This document shows, piece by piece, positions 14,910 to 22,756 of a stretch of 27,217 nt of DNA (positions are counted from its first letter, which is position 1; each line of letters begins with the position of its first letter). The position numbers and the translations under genes are program-made. Under the pieces are notes generated by a model. That model saw only the letters and a program-made list of their open reading frames with translations, had not been told where the DNA came from and did no database searches. Source of the stretch: Porphyromonadaceae bacterium UBA7141 (GTDB lineage Bacteria > Bacteroidota > Bacteroidia > Bacteroidales > Muribaculaceae); assembly GCA_002491945.1 (NCBI GenBank), contig DKWX01000016.1, forward strand, positions 1 to 27,217. Reading direction: 5' to 3'.

Positions 14910-15626
14910 ATGAATATGCCAAAATACCTCTACCTCATACCCGCCCGGGGGGGAAGCAAAGGAATCCCCGGAAAAAATATACGCCCGCTGTGCGGCATCC
15001 CGCTCATAGGCCATACCATTAGCCAGGCGCTCGAAGTGGCGCCTCCGGAGGATGTAGTGGTCACAACCGATGACGAAGCCATCGCCGGCACCGCACGCGC
15101 CCACGGCGCGTCAGTGCCCTTCATGCGCCCTGCCAGACTGGCAAGCGACACTGCTTCCTCGCGCGACGCCATACTCCACGCCATCGACTGGATGGAGTGC
15201 CACGGACGCCATTACGATGCTGTGGTGCTGCTGCAGCCCACCTCTCCACTGCGCCGCGCCGACGACATCAGGCGCTGTGTCGACGCGTTTGAGAAGGCTC
15301 TGCGTGCCGGTGACGCTCCGGATATGGCCGTCACAGTGTGCGAGGCCCGCACCAACCCTTATTACTCCGCATTCGAGACCGATACCGATGGATTCCTGCA
15401 TATCTCGAAAGGCGACGGACACTATACCCGACGCCAGGACGCACCGAAGGTATGGGAATTCAACGGGGCTGTCTACGTGATTGATGTCGCCGCCCTGCGG
15501 CGTGAGGAGATATCACGCCTGCGGCGCACTTTGCCTGTCGACATGCCTGCCGACCGCAGCATCGACCTCGACACTCTCGCCGACTGGGACCGCGCCGAAG
15601 TGGCGATGCGCCGCCTGGACATGTAA
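14910..15626 (+). CDS. neuA: CMP-nonulosonic acid cytidylyltransferase (NeuA/LegF)
   Basis: A 238-aa nucleotidyltransferase that activates the nonulosonic acid with CTP to the CMP-sugar donor. The signature PARGGSKGIPGKN (11-23) is intact, as are VVVTTDDEAIAGTARAHGA, LQPTSPLRRADDI and the late VWEFNGAVYVID. The start may be ATG 14910 or ATG 14916 (MPKYLYL); both fit. It sits 69 bp after neuC and 24 bp before the transporter gene. No sialyltransferase-like gene follows in the window, so the acceptor glycan is unknown. Confidence 0.92.
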   Translation: MNMPKYLYLIPARGGSKGIPGKNIRPLCGIPLIGHTISQALEVAPPEDVVVTTDDEAIAGTARAHGASVPFMRPARLASDTASSRDAILHAIDWMECHGRHYDAVVLLQPTSPLRRADDIRRCVDAFEKALRAGDAPDMAVTVCEARTNPYYSAFETDTDGFLHISKGDGHYTRRQDAPKVWEFNGAVYVIDVAALRREEISRLRRTLPVDMPADRSIDLDTLADWDRAEVAMRRLDM

Positions 15627-15650
15627 CAATTCCTACTCCTCACCCTCGTA

Positions 15651-17027
15651 ATGGATACAACAGAAGACGACATCAGACTCAAGGAACTGGCTACAGCTCC
15701 AATCGGCCGACTGCTCGTAAAGTACAGTCTGCCCGCCGTCACCGGCACCGTAGTCAGCGCCCTTTACAACATAATCGACTCCATCGTAATCGGACACGCG
15801 ATACCCGACCCCAACGTAGTGGCCGGCATCGCCGTGACATTCCCCGTGATGACTCTTGCCACGGCTCTGGGCATGCTTATCGGTGCCGGCGCCGCCACAA
15901 GAGTCTCTATAGTGCTCGGACAGAAAGACCATCGCCGCGCCGAGATTATTCTGGGCAACAGTGTGCAGCTCAGCATCATAATCGGCATCATTTATGCCAG
16001 TTGCTTTGCCATTTTCATCGAGCCGATTCTCATGATGTTCGGGGCCTCGACGGCCACTCTTCCTTATGCCCGTGAGTTCATTCTATGGGTGCTCCCGGGC
16101 ATGGTGCTAATTAATCTTACGTTCTCCTACAATAATGTGATGCGGGCCTCCGGATATCCGACCAAGGCAATGTATACCAATATGATAGGAGCAATCCTGA
16201 ATGCGATTCTCGCACCTCTGTTTCTCTTCGGATTCAACTGGGGAATCCGCGGGGCCGCACTGGCCACCGACATATCGATGATGATTACCTGCATATGGGT
16301 GATGAGCCACTTCTTCAATCGCCGCAATACGCTGCATTTCACGCGAGGCACATTCCGCTTCGACTGGTCTGTGATCCGATCGGTGCTCTATATCGGCATG
16401 GCGCCTTTCCTTATTAATGTATGCGGCTCGCTTATCAATGCCATAGTCAATACTTCGCTGCTTCGCTACGGAGGCGACAATGCAATAGCGGCAGTTGTGG
16501 TGTTCAACCGCTTTGTCACCATATTCGTCTTTATCGTTATAGGCATCTGTCAGGGGATGCAACCGATTCTGGGTTACAATTACGGTGCCGGGAAGCACGA
16601 CAGGCTCTTCCGCACATTGCGTCTTGCTGCCGTCACCGCCGTGATTATCACCACAATCGGATGTATCGCCGCACATATCTGGCCAAGTCAGATTTCTGGA
16701 ATGTTCATGACGGATGACGAACAGATTTCAGAAGCCGTCAATTGTCTGCGCATAGCCACAATCAGCTTCTGGATGGTGGGATTTCAGATCATCGCCACCA
16801 ATTTCTTCCAGAGTCTCGGCATGGCCGGAAAGGCTGTTTTCCTCAGTCTGACGCGACAGATCATATTCATGGTGCCACTGCTGTTTATCCTTCCACCCAT
16901 ATTCGGACTCAACGGCGTGTGGAGCGCATTCCCGATATCCGACGTTATTGCAACTATTGTGGCCTCGGTGATGTTGATATGGCAGATACGCCGCATTCGG
17001 CGTTCTGCGCCACGTGTTTCTCTCTGA
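15651..17027 (+). CDS. MATE/MOP-superfamily membrane transporter
   Basis: A 458-aa polytopic inner-membrane protein with about 12 hydrophobic segments in two halves, typical of MATE exporters (for example PVTGTVVSALYNIIDSIVIG, where MATE proteins usually have LYNIVDTIFIG, and GICQGMQPILGYNYGAGKHD in the second half). Known MATE proteins export cationic drugs or metabolites by Na+ or H+ antiport. They share a superfamily with polysaccharide flippases, and the location next to neuA permits, but does not prove, a role in sugar or lipid-linked intermediate transport. Confidence 0.85.
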   Translation: MDTTEDDIRLKELATAPIGRLLVKYSLPAVTGTVVSALYNIIDSIVIGHAIPDPNVVAGIAVTFPVMTLATALGMLIGAGAATRVSIVLGQKDHRRAEIILGNSVQLSIIIGIIYASCFAIFIEPILMMFGASTATLPYAREFILWVLPGMVLINLTFSYNNVMRASGYPTKAMYTNMIGAILNAILAPLFLFGFNWGIRGAALATDISMMITCIWVMSHFFNRRNTLHFTRGTFRFDWSVIRSVLYIGMAPFLINVCGSLINAIVNTSLLRYGGDNAIAAVVVFNRFVTIFVFIVIGICQGMQPILGYNYGAGKHDRLFRTLRLAAVTAVIITTIGCIAAHIWPSQISGMFMTDDEQISEAVNCLRIATISFWMVGFQIIATNFFQSLGMAGKAVFLSLTRQIIFMVPLLFILPPIFGLNGVWSAFPISDVIATIVASVMLIWQIRRIRRSAPRVSL

Positions 17028-17127
17028 GAAGACAGGACGCTTCACCGGACTCAGGCAGATGTGTATCCTTCCACCCCTCGCTCTCCCATCCTCTCGCCGG
17101 CTCTCCCACTGCACATCAGCCCAATAA

Positions 17128-18666
17128 ATGATTTCATCAATGAACTATACACCCGCAGCCCGACTCATATTCCGCCGGCGCGGACTCCGCACCGACTTCT
17201 GGAAAGGACACAGCTCCGAAATCCAGGACGCGCAGTTGCGCTGGCTCCTCTTCCGGGGGGCATCCACGGAATATGGGAAGGCACACAGCTTCGAACAGAT
17301 TCTCCGGTCGGCCAATCCGGCAGCCGGATTCGCACGCACAGTCCCGATGGTAGACTATGAGCGACTGCGACCTCTTGTGATGCGCATGACAGACGGCGAG
17401 ACCGACATCCTCTGGCCCGGGCACTGTCATAACTTCGCACAGTCAAGCGGCACCTCCGGCGGACGATCCAAATATATCCCCATCACGCCGGAGTCGCTAA
17501 AGGTCAATCATTTCGCCGGGAGCGCCGATGTAGTGGCGCAATATCTGCGACACTTCCCTGAAAGCCGGATTTTTGCCGGGAAAGGCCTTATCCTCGGAGG
17601 ATCGTTTGAGACGATGCTTCATCCCAAAGGGCATAACGTGAAGGTGGGCGACCTCTCGGCAACACTGATTGACCGCATCCCGGGAATGGCCGATATCTTC
17701 AGGGTGCCCGATAAGAAGACGGCACTGCTCGCCGACTGGAACGTAAAACTCGACCGTCTGGCACACGCCGCAATCAAGGCCGATATTACAAATATCAGCG
17801 GAGTCCCTTCATGGTTTCTGCGCGTGATACGCCATGCCCTCGAAATCTCAGGGCGCGAACATGCCTATGAGCTATGGCCCAATCTGGAAGTATTCTTTCA
17901 CGGCGGAATCTCGTTCGAACCCTACCGCAATGAATATCAGCAGCTTTGCGATCCGGCCAAGATGCACTATTTCGAGACCTACAACGCCTCTGAAGGATTC
18001 TTCGCCACTCAGGCCTCGCGCGACAACGACGGGATGCTTCTGCTCATCGACAACGGCATCTTTTATGAATTCCTGCCCATCGATGCCCCTGCAGACTCTC
18101 ATCCGCTCGGAGTGGATGAAGTGGAATGCGGCAAAATCTATGAGATGATTATCACCTCCTGCAACGGACTATGGCGCTACCGTATCGGCGACACTGTGGA
18201 AATCACCGGCACTGACCCGGTCAGACTACGTGTGGCCGGACGCACCCACTCCTTTATCAACGCCTTCGGCGAGGAACTTATGGAATCCAATGCCGACCAG
18301 GCAATAGCCGAGGCCTCGCTAATCACGGGGGCGCACGTGCGCAATTATACCGCCGGACCCCTCTATGCCTGCGGACGCCGCAAAGGACGCCATCAGTGGC
18401 TGATAGAATGGGAAACTCCGCCTACTGACTCCGACGAGTTTGCCGCAGCTCTCGACAAGGCACTGCGCGGGCTCAATTCCGACTATGCAGCCAAACGCGG
18501 CGGCGACATATTCCTCGACTCCCCCGAAATAATATCACTGAAGTCGGGAAGTTTCGATCTCTGGCTGTCGCAGCATGGCAACGGCAAACTCGGTGGCCAA
18601 CGCAAAATTCCACGTCTGCACAACGACCGCACGGTGATTGAATCACTGCTGCAATTTGGGATTTGA
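17128..18666 (+). CDS. GH3 family acyl-adenylate-forming protein
   Basis: A 512-aa homologue of plant GH3 acyl acid-amido synthetases. The ATP-binding motif SSGTSGGRSKYIPIT (106-120) and the middle motif ETYNASEGFFATQ are clear, as is GLWRYRIGDTVEITG, where adenylate-forming enzymes bind the ribose. The family activates a carboxylate as acyl-AMP and couples it to an amine; bacterial substrates are unknown to me. The start may be ATG 17128 or ATG 17140. The 100 bp after the transporter gene hold no visible signal. The -33 box of the next gene lies in its last codons. Confidence 0.82.
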   Translation: MISSMNYTPAARLIFRRRGLRTDFWKGHSSEIQDAQLRWLLFRGASTEYGKAHSFEQILRSANPAAGFARTVPMVDYERLRPLVMRMTDGETDILWPGHCHNFAQSSGTSGGRSKYIPITPESLKVNHFAGSADVVAQYLRHFPESRIFAGKGLILGGSFETMLHPKGHNVKVGDLSATLIDRIPGMADIFRVPDKKTALLADWNVKLDRLAHAAIKADITNISGVPSWFLRVIRHALEISGREHAYELWPNLEVFFHGGISFEPYRNEYQQLCDPAKMHYFETYNASEGFFATQASRDNDGMLLLIDNGIFYEFLPIDAPADSHPLGVDEVECGKIYEMIITSCNGLWRYRIGDTVEITGTDPVRLRVAGRTHSFINAFGEELMESNADQAIAEASLITGAHVRNYTAGPLYACGRRKGRHQWLIEWETPPTDSDEFAAALDKALRGLNSDYAAKRGGDIFLDSPEIISLKSGSFDLWLSQHGNGKLGGQRKIPRLHNDRTVIESLLQFGI

Positions 18667-18686
18667 CTGAATTTTTTGTAATTTTG
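18655..18686 (+). promoter_or_regulatory. Promoter for the CotH-like gene
   Basis: TTTG (18655-18658), a 20-bp spacer and TAATTTTG (18679-18686) match the Bacteroidetes consensus. The -33 element lies within the GH3 coding end. Confidence 0.75.
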
Positions 18687-18709
18687 CAATTGTAGCTCCG
18701 CTACATTGC
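18686..18709 (+). promoter_or_regulatory. Hairpin at the transcription start of the CotH-like gene
   Basis: GCAATTGTAGC and GCTACATTGC pair over 10 bp with one bulged T around TCC, starting at the last base of the -7 box. It could be an operator or a 5' mRNA stem. Confidence 0.45.
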
Positions 18710-18750
18710 GATTGAACCAATTCATTGAGTCCTAAAACCGAACCTGAATT

Positions 18751-20439
18751 TTGAAATTCATTCTTCACATATTCCTGACATTAATCCTTCTGCCTCCCGC
18801 TCTGCTGTCGGCCGTCAATGCGCACTTATCTCCGGCGCAAAGGGGTTCATACGCCCCCGGCTCTGCGGATGTCACTCCCGCACCGGATTCGACAGCGACC
18901 GGCACACTGCCGCCAGATACTGTGCCGCCGGATACCGTGGCATACGGTCCGGGGGGAGTGCCTGTACATGCGGAGTGGCCCTACACGATGGCCTCCCGCA
19001 CAATCCCTCTGATGTATATCAACACTGTGGATATGGCCCCGATTCTTGATAAGGTCAACTATGTGGAGGCCGGATGTTTTATAGAAGTGCCCGACAGCAC
19101 CGACCGCTGGCAGCCCCTCGGCGATGCCGACAATCCGGTAGAGCTTCAGATACGCGGACGAGGCAATCACACATGGTATAATCTCCCTAAGAAATCCTAC
19201 AAACTTAAATTCTCAAAGAAGGCTTCGCTGCTCGGGATGCCTGCCCACAAACATTATGTCCTCATATGCTACGACCCATTCTACACCTCCATGTGGCTCG
19301 CTCCGCTTGTCGGGATGCAGGTAAGCCGTCTGGTGCAGCCTGACTGGGTGCCGCACATGGAGCCTGTCGAAGTTGTGCTCAACGGCGAATACCGCGGACT
19401 CTACCTGCTTGTAGAGTCGATCAAGACAGGCCCCGACCGCCTCGACATCACGGTGCAGGAGGAAGGATCCGACGACCCCGAGACTGTCAGCTCCGGATGG
19501 CTGGTGGAACTCGACAATCAGGATGATGAGTTTCAGATCAGAATCCCCGGCCACAACACCCGGGGGGTGCTCAGAGTGACGTATAAGGAGCCTGAAGCGC
19601 TGTCGGACATGCAGCTGCAATGGCTCACCGAAGAATTCACGCATCTCAACGATCTGATAGAAAATCCTCTCAATCACCCTCTTGAGCGATGGACCGACCA
19701 TTTCGATGTCAGTTCGATAGCACGTTATATGGTGGTCCGCGAACTGCTCCACGACCTCGATGGTTATTCCGGGAGCCAGTACTTCCACCGCGACCTCAAT
19801 TCCGACAAGTGGGTGGCCGGGCCGATGTGGGACATGGAATTCTGGCCCGACCCGAAACCGGCATGGATTGCGGAATATAGCCGATGGTCGCTACTCAACT
19901 GGATTCCTTACATGATGAAGTCGGCAATGCTCAACGACTGCTTCCGCCAGGAATGGAATAAATTCTATCATGGCAGCTTCGCCGGGATATTCGACTTTAT
20001 CGACGACATCGAGGCCACTTATCAGGCTGCGGATCTTGCCAACACCGCACGATGGCCCGAAGAGTATTATTCGCTCGACGAGAAGCTGGCCCAGGTGCGA
20101 TATAACCTCCGCTACAACGCTGCCTGGATTGACGCACGCCAGGTGTGGGACTATCAGGTCAGCGTCGGAGTGACACAGCCCCCGGCCACTCCCGCCGGCA
20201 CTATTCATGGCAATTGGCCGCGTCTGGCATGTACCGCACCTCCCGGCGGGGCCATATTGGAGTTTATTTCCCCCGACGGGCGACGTCTGCTCAGCCAGGA
20301 TATACCGCAAGGCCATCACACCCTCGATTTCTCTTCATGGGCGGCAGACGAGAGATATCCGATGCTTATCCTGCGCCTGTCGGCAGTCAATCCGACGCAC
20401 GGCATGAACACGTCAGTCATGAAATGCGTTATTAAATAG
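18751..20439 (+). CDS. Secreted CotH kinase family protein
   Basis: A 562-aa exported protein. It has a signal peptide (MKFILHIFLTLILLPPALLS, 1-24), a Pro/Thr-rich linker (TLPPDTVPPDTV) and a CotH domain with QIRGRGNHTW (133-142), KKSYKLKF (147-154), EVVLNGEYRGLYLLVE (206-221) and GPMWDMEFWPDP. Characterised CotH proteins are atypical protein kinases that act on secreted or coat proteins; the substrate here is unknown. The C-terminus resembles a short beta domain. The start is TTG 18751: an in-frame TGA lies at 18745-18747 and no ATG is available before the signal peptide. It has its own promoter and so is probably regulated apart from the GH3 gene. Confidence 0.82.
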   Translation: MKFILHIFLTLILLPPALLSAVNAHLSPAQRGSYAPGSADVTPAPDSTATGTLPPDTVPPDTVAYGPGGVPVHAEWPYTMASRTIPLMYINTVDMAPILDKVNYVEAGCFIEVPDSTDRWQPLGDADNPVELQIRGRGNHTWYNLPKKSYKLKFSKKASLLGMPAHKHYVLICYDPFYTSMWLAPLVGMQVSRLVQPDWVPHMEPVEVVLNGEYRGLYLLVESIKTGPDRLDITVQEEGSDDPETVSSGWLVELDNQDDEFQIRIPGHNTRGVLRVTYKEPEALSDMQLQWLTEEFTHLNDLIENPLNHPLERWTDHFDVSSIARYMVVRELLHDLDGYSGSQYFHRDLNSDKWVAGPMWDMEFWPDPKPAWIAEYSRWSLLNWIPYMMKSAMLNDCFRQEWNKFYHGSFAGIFDFIDDIEATYQAADLANTARWPEEYYSLDEKLAQVRYNLRYNAAWIDARQVWDYQVSVGVTQPPATPAGTIHGNWPRLACTAPPGGAILEFISPDGRRLLSQDIPQGHHTLDFSSWAADERYPMLILRLSAVNPTHGMNTSVMKCVIK

Positions 20440-20447
20440 ACCTGTTG

Positions 20448-20496
20448 CGATGCCAGGCCCGACACGAACACGAAACTGACCTTCCGCCTGGCATCG
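20448..20496. other. 11-bp perfect inverted repeat after the CotH-like gene
   Basis: CGATGCCAGGC (20448-20458) pairs with GCCTGGCATCG (20486-20496) around a 27-nt loop, right after the stop. No T-run follows directly. It probably marks the 3' end of the transcript. Confidence 0.5.
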
Positions 20497-20545
20497 ACAG
20501 CATCGACAGCACAGTCATAGATTTCACTATAAAAATATTTAAAAA

Positions 20546-20577
20546 TTTGGAGGTTTGGATTTTTGGGTGTAATTTTG
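20546..20577 (+). promoter_or_regulatory. Promoter for the capD-like gene
   Basis: TTTG (20546-20549), a 20-bp spacer and TAATTTTG (20570-20577) match the phylum consensus and sit in an AT-rich stretch. The leader to ATG 20681 is about 100 nt. Confidence 0.75.
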
Positions 20578-20680
20578 TAAATATAACCCTTTAGCATCAT
20601 CCCTTCATCATATTATCGGCCGAAAAGGGATTGGAAACCTGACCGGAAGATAACAGAACTTGCAACTCTTTTTTCGAAAA

Positions 20681-22597
20681 ATGTATAAATCGACATCCGA
20701 GAAGTATCTGCGCTCTACCATAGTGCTGGCAATTGACACAGTGACATCCATAATGGCCTCATGCATGGTGTTGCTGTTCGGTTATTTCATCAAAGGCGGA
20801 CATGCCATAGGTTCGGACTATTTCAACTGGACATGGTTCATCACTGCCTGCACAGCCTCTGTGATTGCACTCTACGTCACGAAAGTTTACCAGTTCGTGA
20901 TCCGCTTCTCCACCATCCGGGAATTCTCACGCGTATGTCTTGCCGCATTAGCCAAGGAGATTCTGATGATTGTCGGAGTCGGCATATTCGACGGCGCCCA
21001 CTCTTTCCGCATGATAATGGCATTGATCGGCCTTGATTTCCTCATCACTGTGGGAGCGCTCCTGCTCGTGCGCGTGCTGATGCTATGGGTCTACTGGCTT
21101 ATCAACCGCACACGCCCGTCGAGCAGAGAAACGGATGTGGTGGATGTGCTCGTATACGGCATAGGCGCCAAATCAGCCTCCGTGCTGACCCGTCTGCGCA
21201 CTTCGACCCACTACAGGGTAGTAGGCTTCCTTTCGCCTGACGATGTGGTGAAAGACACCCTGCTTATGGGCAAGCCGATATACTACTTCCACGATGAGGC
21301 CGGGGTAAAATATGTAATCAACAAGTCGCACGCACAAGGCATACTCTTCGCCTATCATCTTGATGCGCATGAGGAACAGAACCGTCTGGTGGAATATTGC
21401 CAGCATCTGGGCCTGAAAATGTTTATCGCCCCCTCAATCGATGAGATGACCGACGGGAAAATGACTACTCCGGCTATCCGCAAAATCAAAATCGAAGACC
21501 TCCTGGGCCGCTCCGAGATTAAAATCAACATGAAGGATATCCGCGATAATTTCCAGGGTAAAACGGTGCTCGTCACCGGTGCCGCCGGCTCTATAGGATC
21601 CGAACTTTGCCGCCAGCTGGCCGGACTCGGAGTGAAACATCTCGTCATGTTCGACAACGCCGAGACTCCGCTCCACAACGTGCGTCTGGAATTTGAAGAC
21701 AATTATCCGAATCTGTATTTCACTCCTGTCATCGGCGATGTGCGCCAGAAGGAGCGGCTCGACTATGTGTTCCGCAAGTATAAGCCGCAGGTGGTGTTCC
21801 ATGCGGCAGCCTACAAGCATGTGCCGCTGATGGAGGAGAACCCCTGCGAGGCTGTGATGGCCAACGTGCAGGGTTCGCGTAATGTGGCCGACAAATGCGT
21901 GGAATATGAGGCCGAAAAGATGGTGATGATTTCAACCGACAAGGCCGTCAACCCCACCAACATCATGGGATGCACCAAGCGCCTGGCTGAAATCTACGTG
22001 CAGTCGCTCGGCCTGGCCATCGAGAAAGGGCAGGTGAAGGGAAAGACTCAGTTTGTCACCACTCGCTTCGGCAATGTGCTCGGATCAAACGGTTCGGTAA
22101 TACCGCGGTTCACTGAGCAGATTGAACGTGGTGGCCCCGTGACTGTGACCGACCCTCAGATACGCCGGTTCTTCATGACCATTCCCGAAGCCTGCCGTCT
22201 GGTGATGGAGGCCGCTACAATCGCCACCGGCACCCAGATTTTCGTATTCGACATGGGGACTCCCATCAAAATCGACGACCTGGCACGCCGCATGATTTCG
22301 TTGGCCGGATTCACCCCCGACAAGGATATAGCCATCGAATACACGGGGCTGCGTCCCGGCGAAAAACTCTATGAGGAGGTGCTGGCTACAAAAGAGAATA
22401 CCATCCCCACCGACCACGACCGTATTTTCGTGGCCAAAGTGCGTCATTACGAATACGAGAATACCCGCCAATCGAGCGACGAGCTGTATGCACTCGCCGA
22501 GCAGGTGGAGATTCCCGACATGGTGAAGCTAATGAAGAAAGTAGTGCCGGAGTTCATCTCAAAGCACTCTGTATTCGAGATTTACGATGCCAAATGA
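20681..22597 (+). CDS. CapD/PglF/FlaA1-type membrane UDP-GlcNAc 4,6-dehydratase
   Basis: A 638-aa polysaccharide-biosynthesis protein. It has four N-terminal membrane helices (about 12-36, 50-68, 86-103 and 111-141), a CoA-binding-like domain (LVYGIGAKSASVLTRL, 157-172) and a long SDR domain with TGAAGSIGSE (299-308), FHAAAYKHVPLMEENP (373-388) and the catalytic STDKAVNPTNIMGCTKR (418-434). The MGxTK lysine replaces the usual YxxxK, as in all CapD relatives. Such enzymes make UDP-4-keto-6-deoxy-GlcNAc for surface glycans or glycoprotein linkers. I chose ATG 20681; the frame opens at a TTG at 20660. It has its own promoter, and its 3' end carries a tandem 14-bp duplication. Confidence 0.88.
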   Translation: MYKSTSEKYLRSTIVLAIDTVTSIMASCMVLLFGYFIKGGHAIGSDYFNWTWFITACTASVIALYVTKVYQFVIRFSTIREFSRVCLAALAKEILMIVGVGIFDGAHSFRMIMALIGLDFLITVGALLLVRVLMLWVYWLINRTRPSSRETDVVDVLVYGIGAKSASVLTRLRTSTHYRVVGFLSPDDVVKDTLLMGKPIYYFHDEAGVKYVINKSHAQGILFAYHLDAHEEQNRLVEYCQHLGLKMFIAPSIDEMTDGKMTTPAIRKIKIEDLLGRSEIKINMKDIRDNFQGKTVLVTGAAGSIGSELCRQLAGLGVKHLVMFDNAETPLHNVRLEFEDNYPNLYFTPVIGDVRQKERLDYVFRKYKPQVVFHAAAYKHVPLMEENPCEAVMANVQGSRNVADKCVEYEAEKMVMISTDKAVNPTNIMGCTKRLAEIYVQSLGLAIEKGQVKGKTQFVTTRFGNVLGSNGSVIPRFTEQIERGGPVTVTDPQIRRFFMTIPEACRLVMEAATIATGTQIFVFDMGTPIKIDDLARRMISLAGFTPDKDIAIEYTGLRPGEKLYEEVLATKENTIPTDHDRIFVAKVRHYEYENTRQSSDELYALAEQVEIPDMVKLMKKVVPEFISKHSVFEIYDAK

Positions 22598-22613
22598 CCG
22601 ATGCCAAATGACC
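22586..22613 (+). repeat. Tandem 14-bp duplication at the capD 3' end
   Basis: GATGCCAAATGACC occurs twice back to back (22586-22599 and 22600-22613). The first copy contains the capD TGA. A short CCGAT/ATCGG palindrome follows. It may be a slippage duplication or a scar next to the phage-derived block. Confidence 0.75.
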
Positions 22614-22689
22614 GATTCAATCGGCGTCTCCCCTATCCCCGCGGAACCTGCGCCCACGGCATCGATGTGGGAAGCAGACTGACCTGAGA

Positions 22690-22746
22690 CTTAAAAATAC
22701 GGCGCATGGCGCCCCCTCTCATGTAGATGAGAGGGGACGCCATGCG
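22690..22746 (-). terminator. Strong intrinsic terminator of the phage-derived operon
   Basis: CGCATGGCG (22703-22711) plus CCCCTCTCAT (22713-22722) pair with ATGAGAGGGG (22727-22736) plus CGCCATGCG (22738-22746). That makes 19 pairs with one C/A mismatch and a GTAG loop. Reading the minus strand, the stem is followed within 4 nt by TTTTT (22694-22698). It begins 11 bp past the portal-like stop. It may also stop read-through from capD. Confidence 0.85.
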
Positions 22747-22756
22747 TCAGCACTCT

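Noticed and set aside
20681..22597. capD-like gene as part of the nonulosonate operon
   Set aside because: It has its own promoter, and terminal hairpins and an unrelated CotH gene lie between. It may still serve the same glycan, but the operon claim is not supported.
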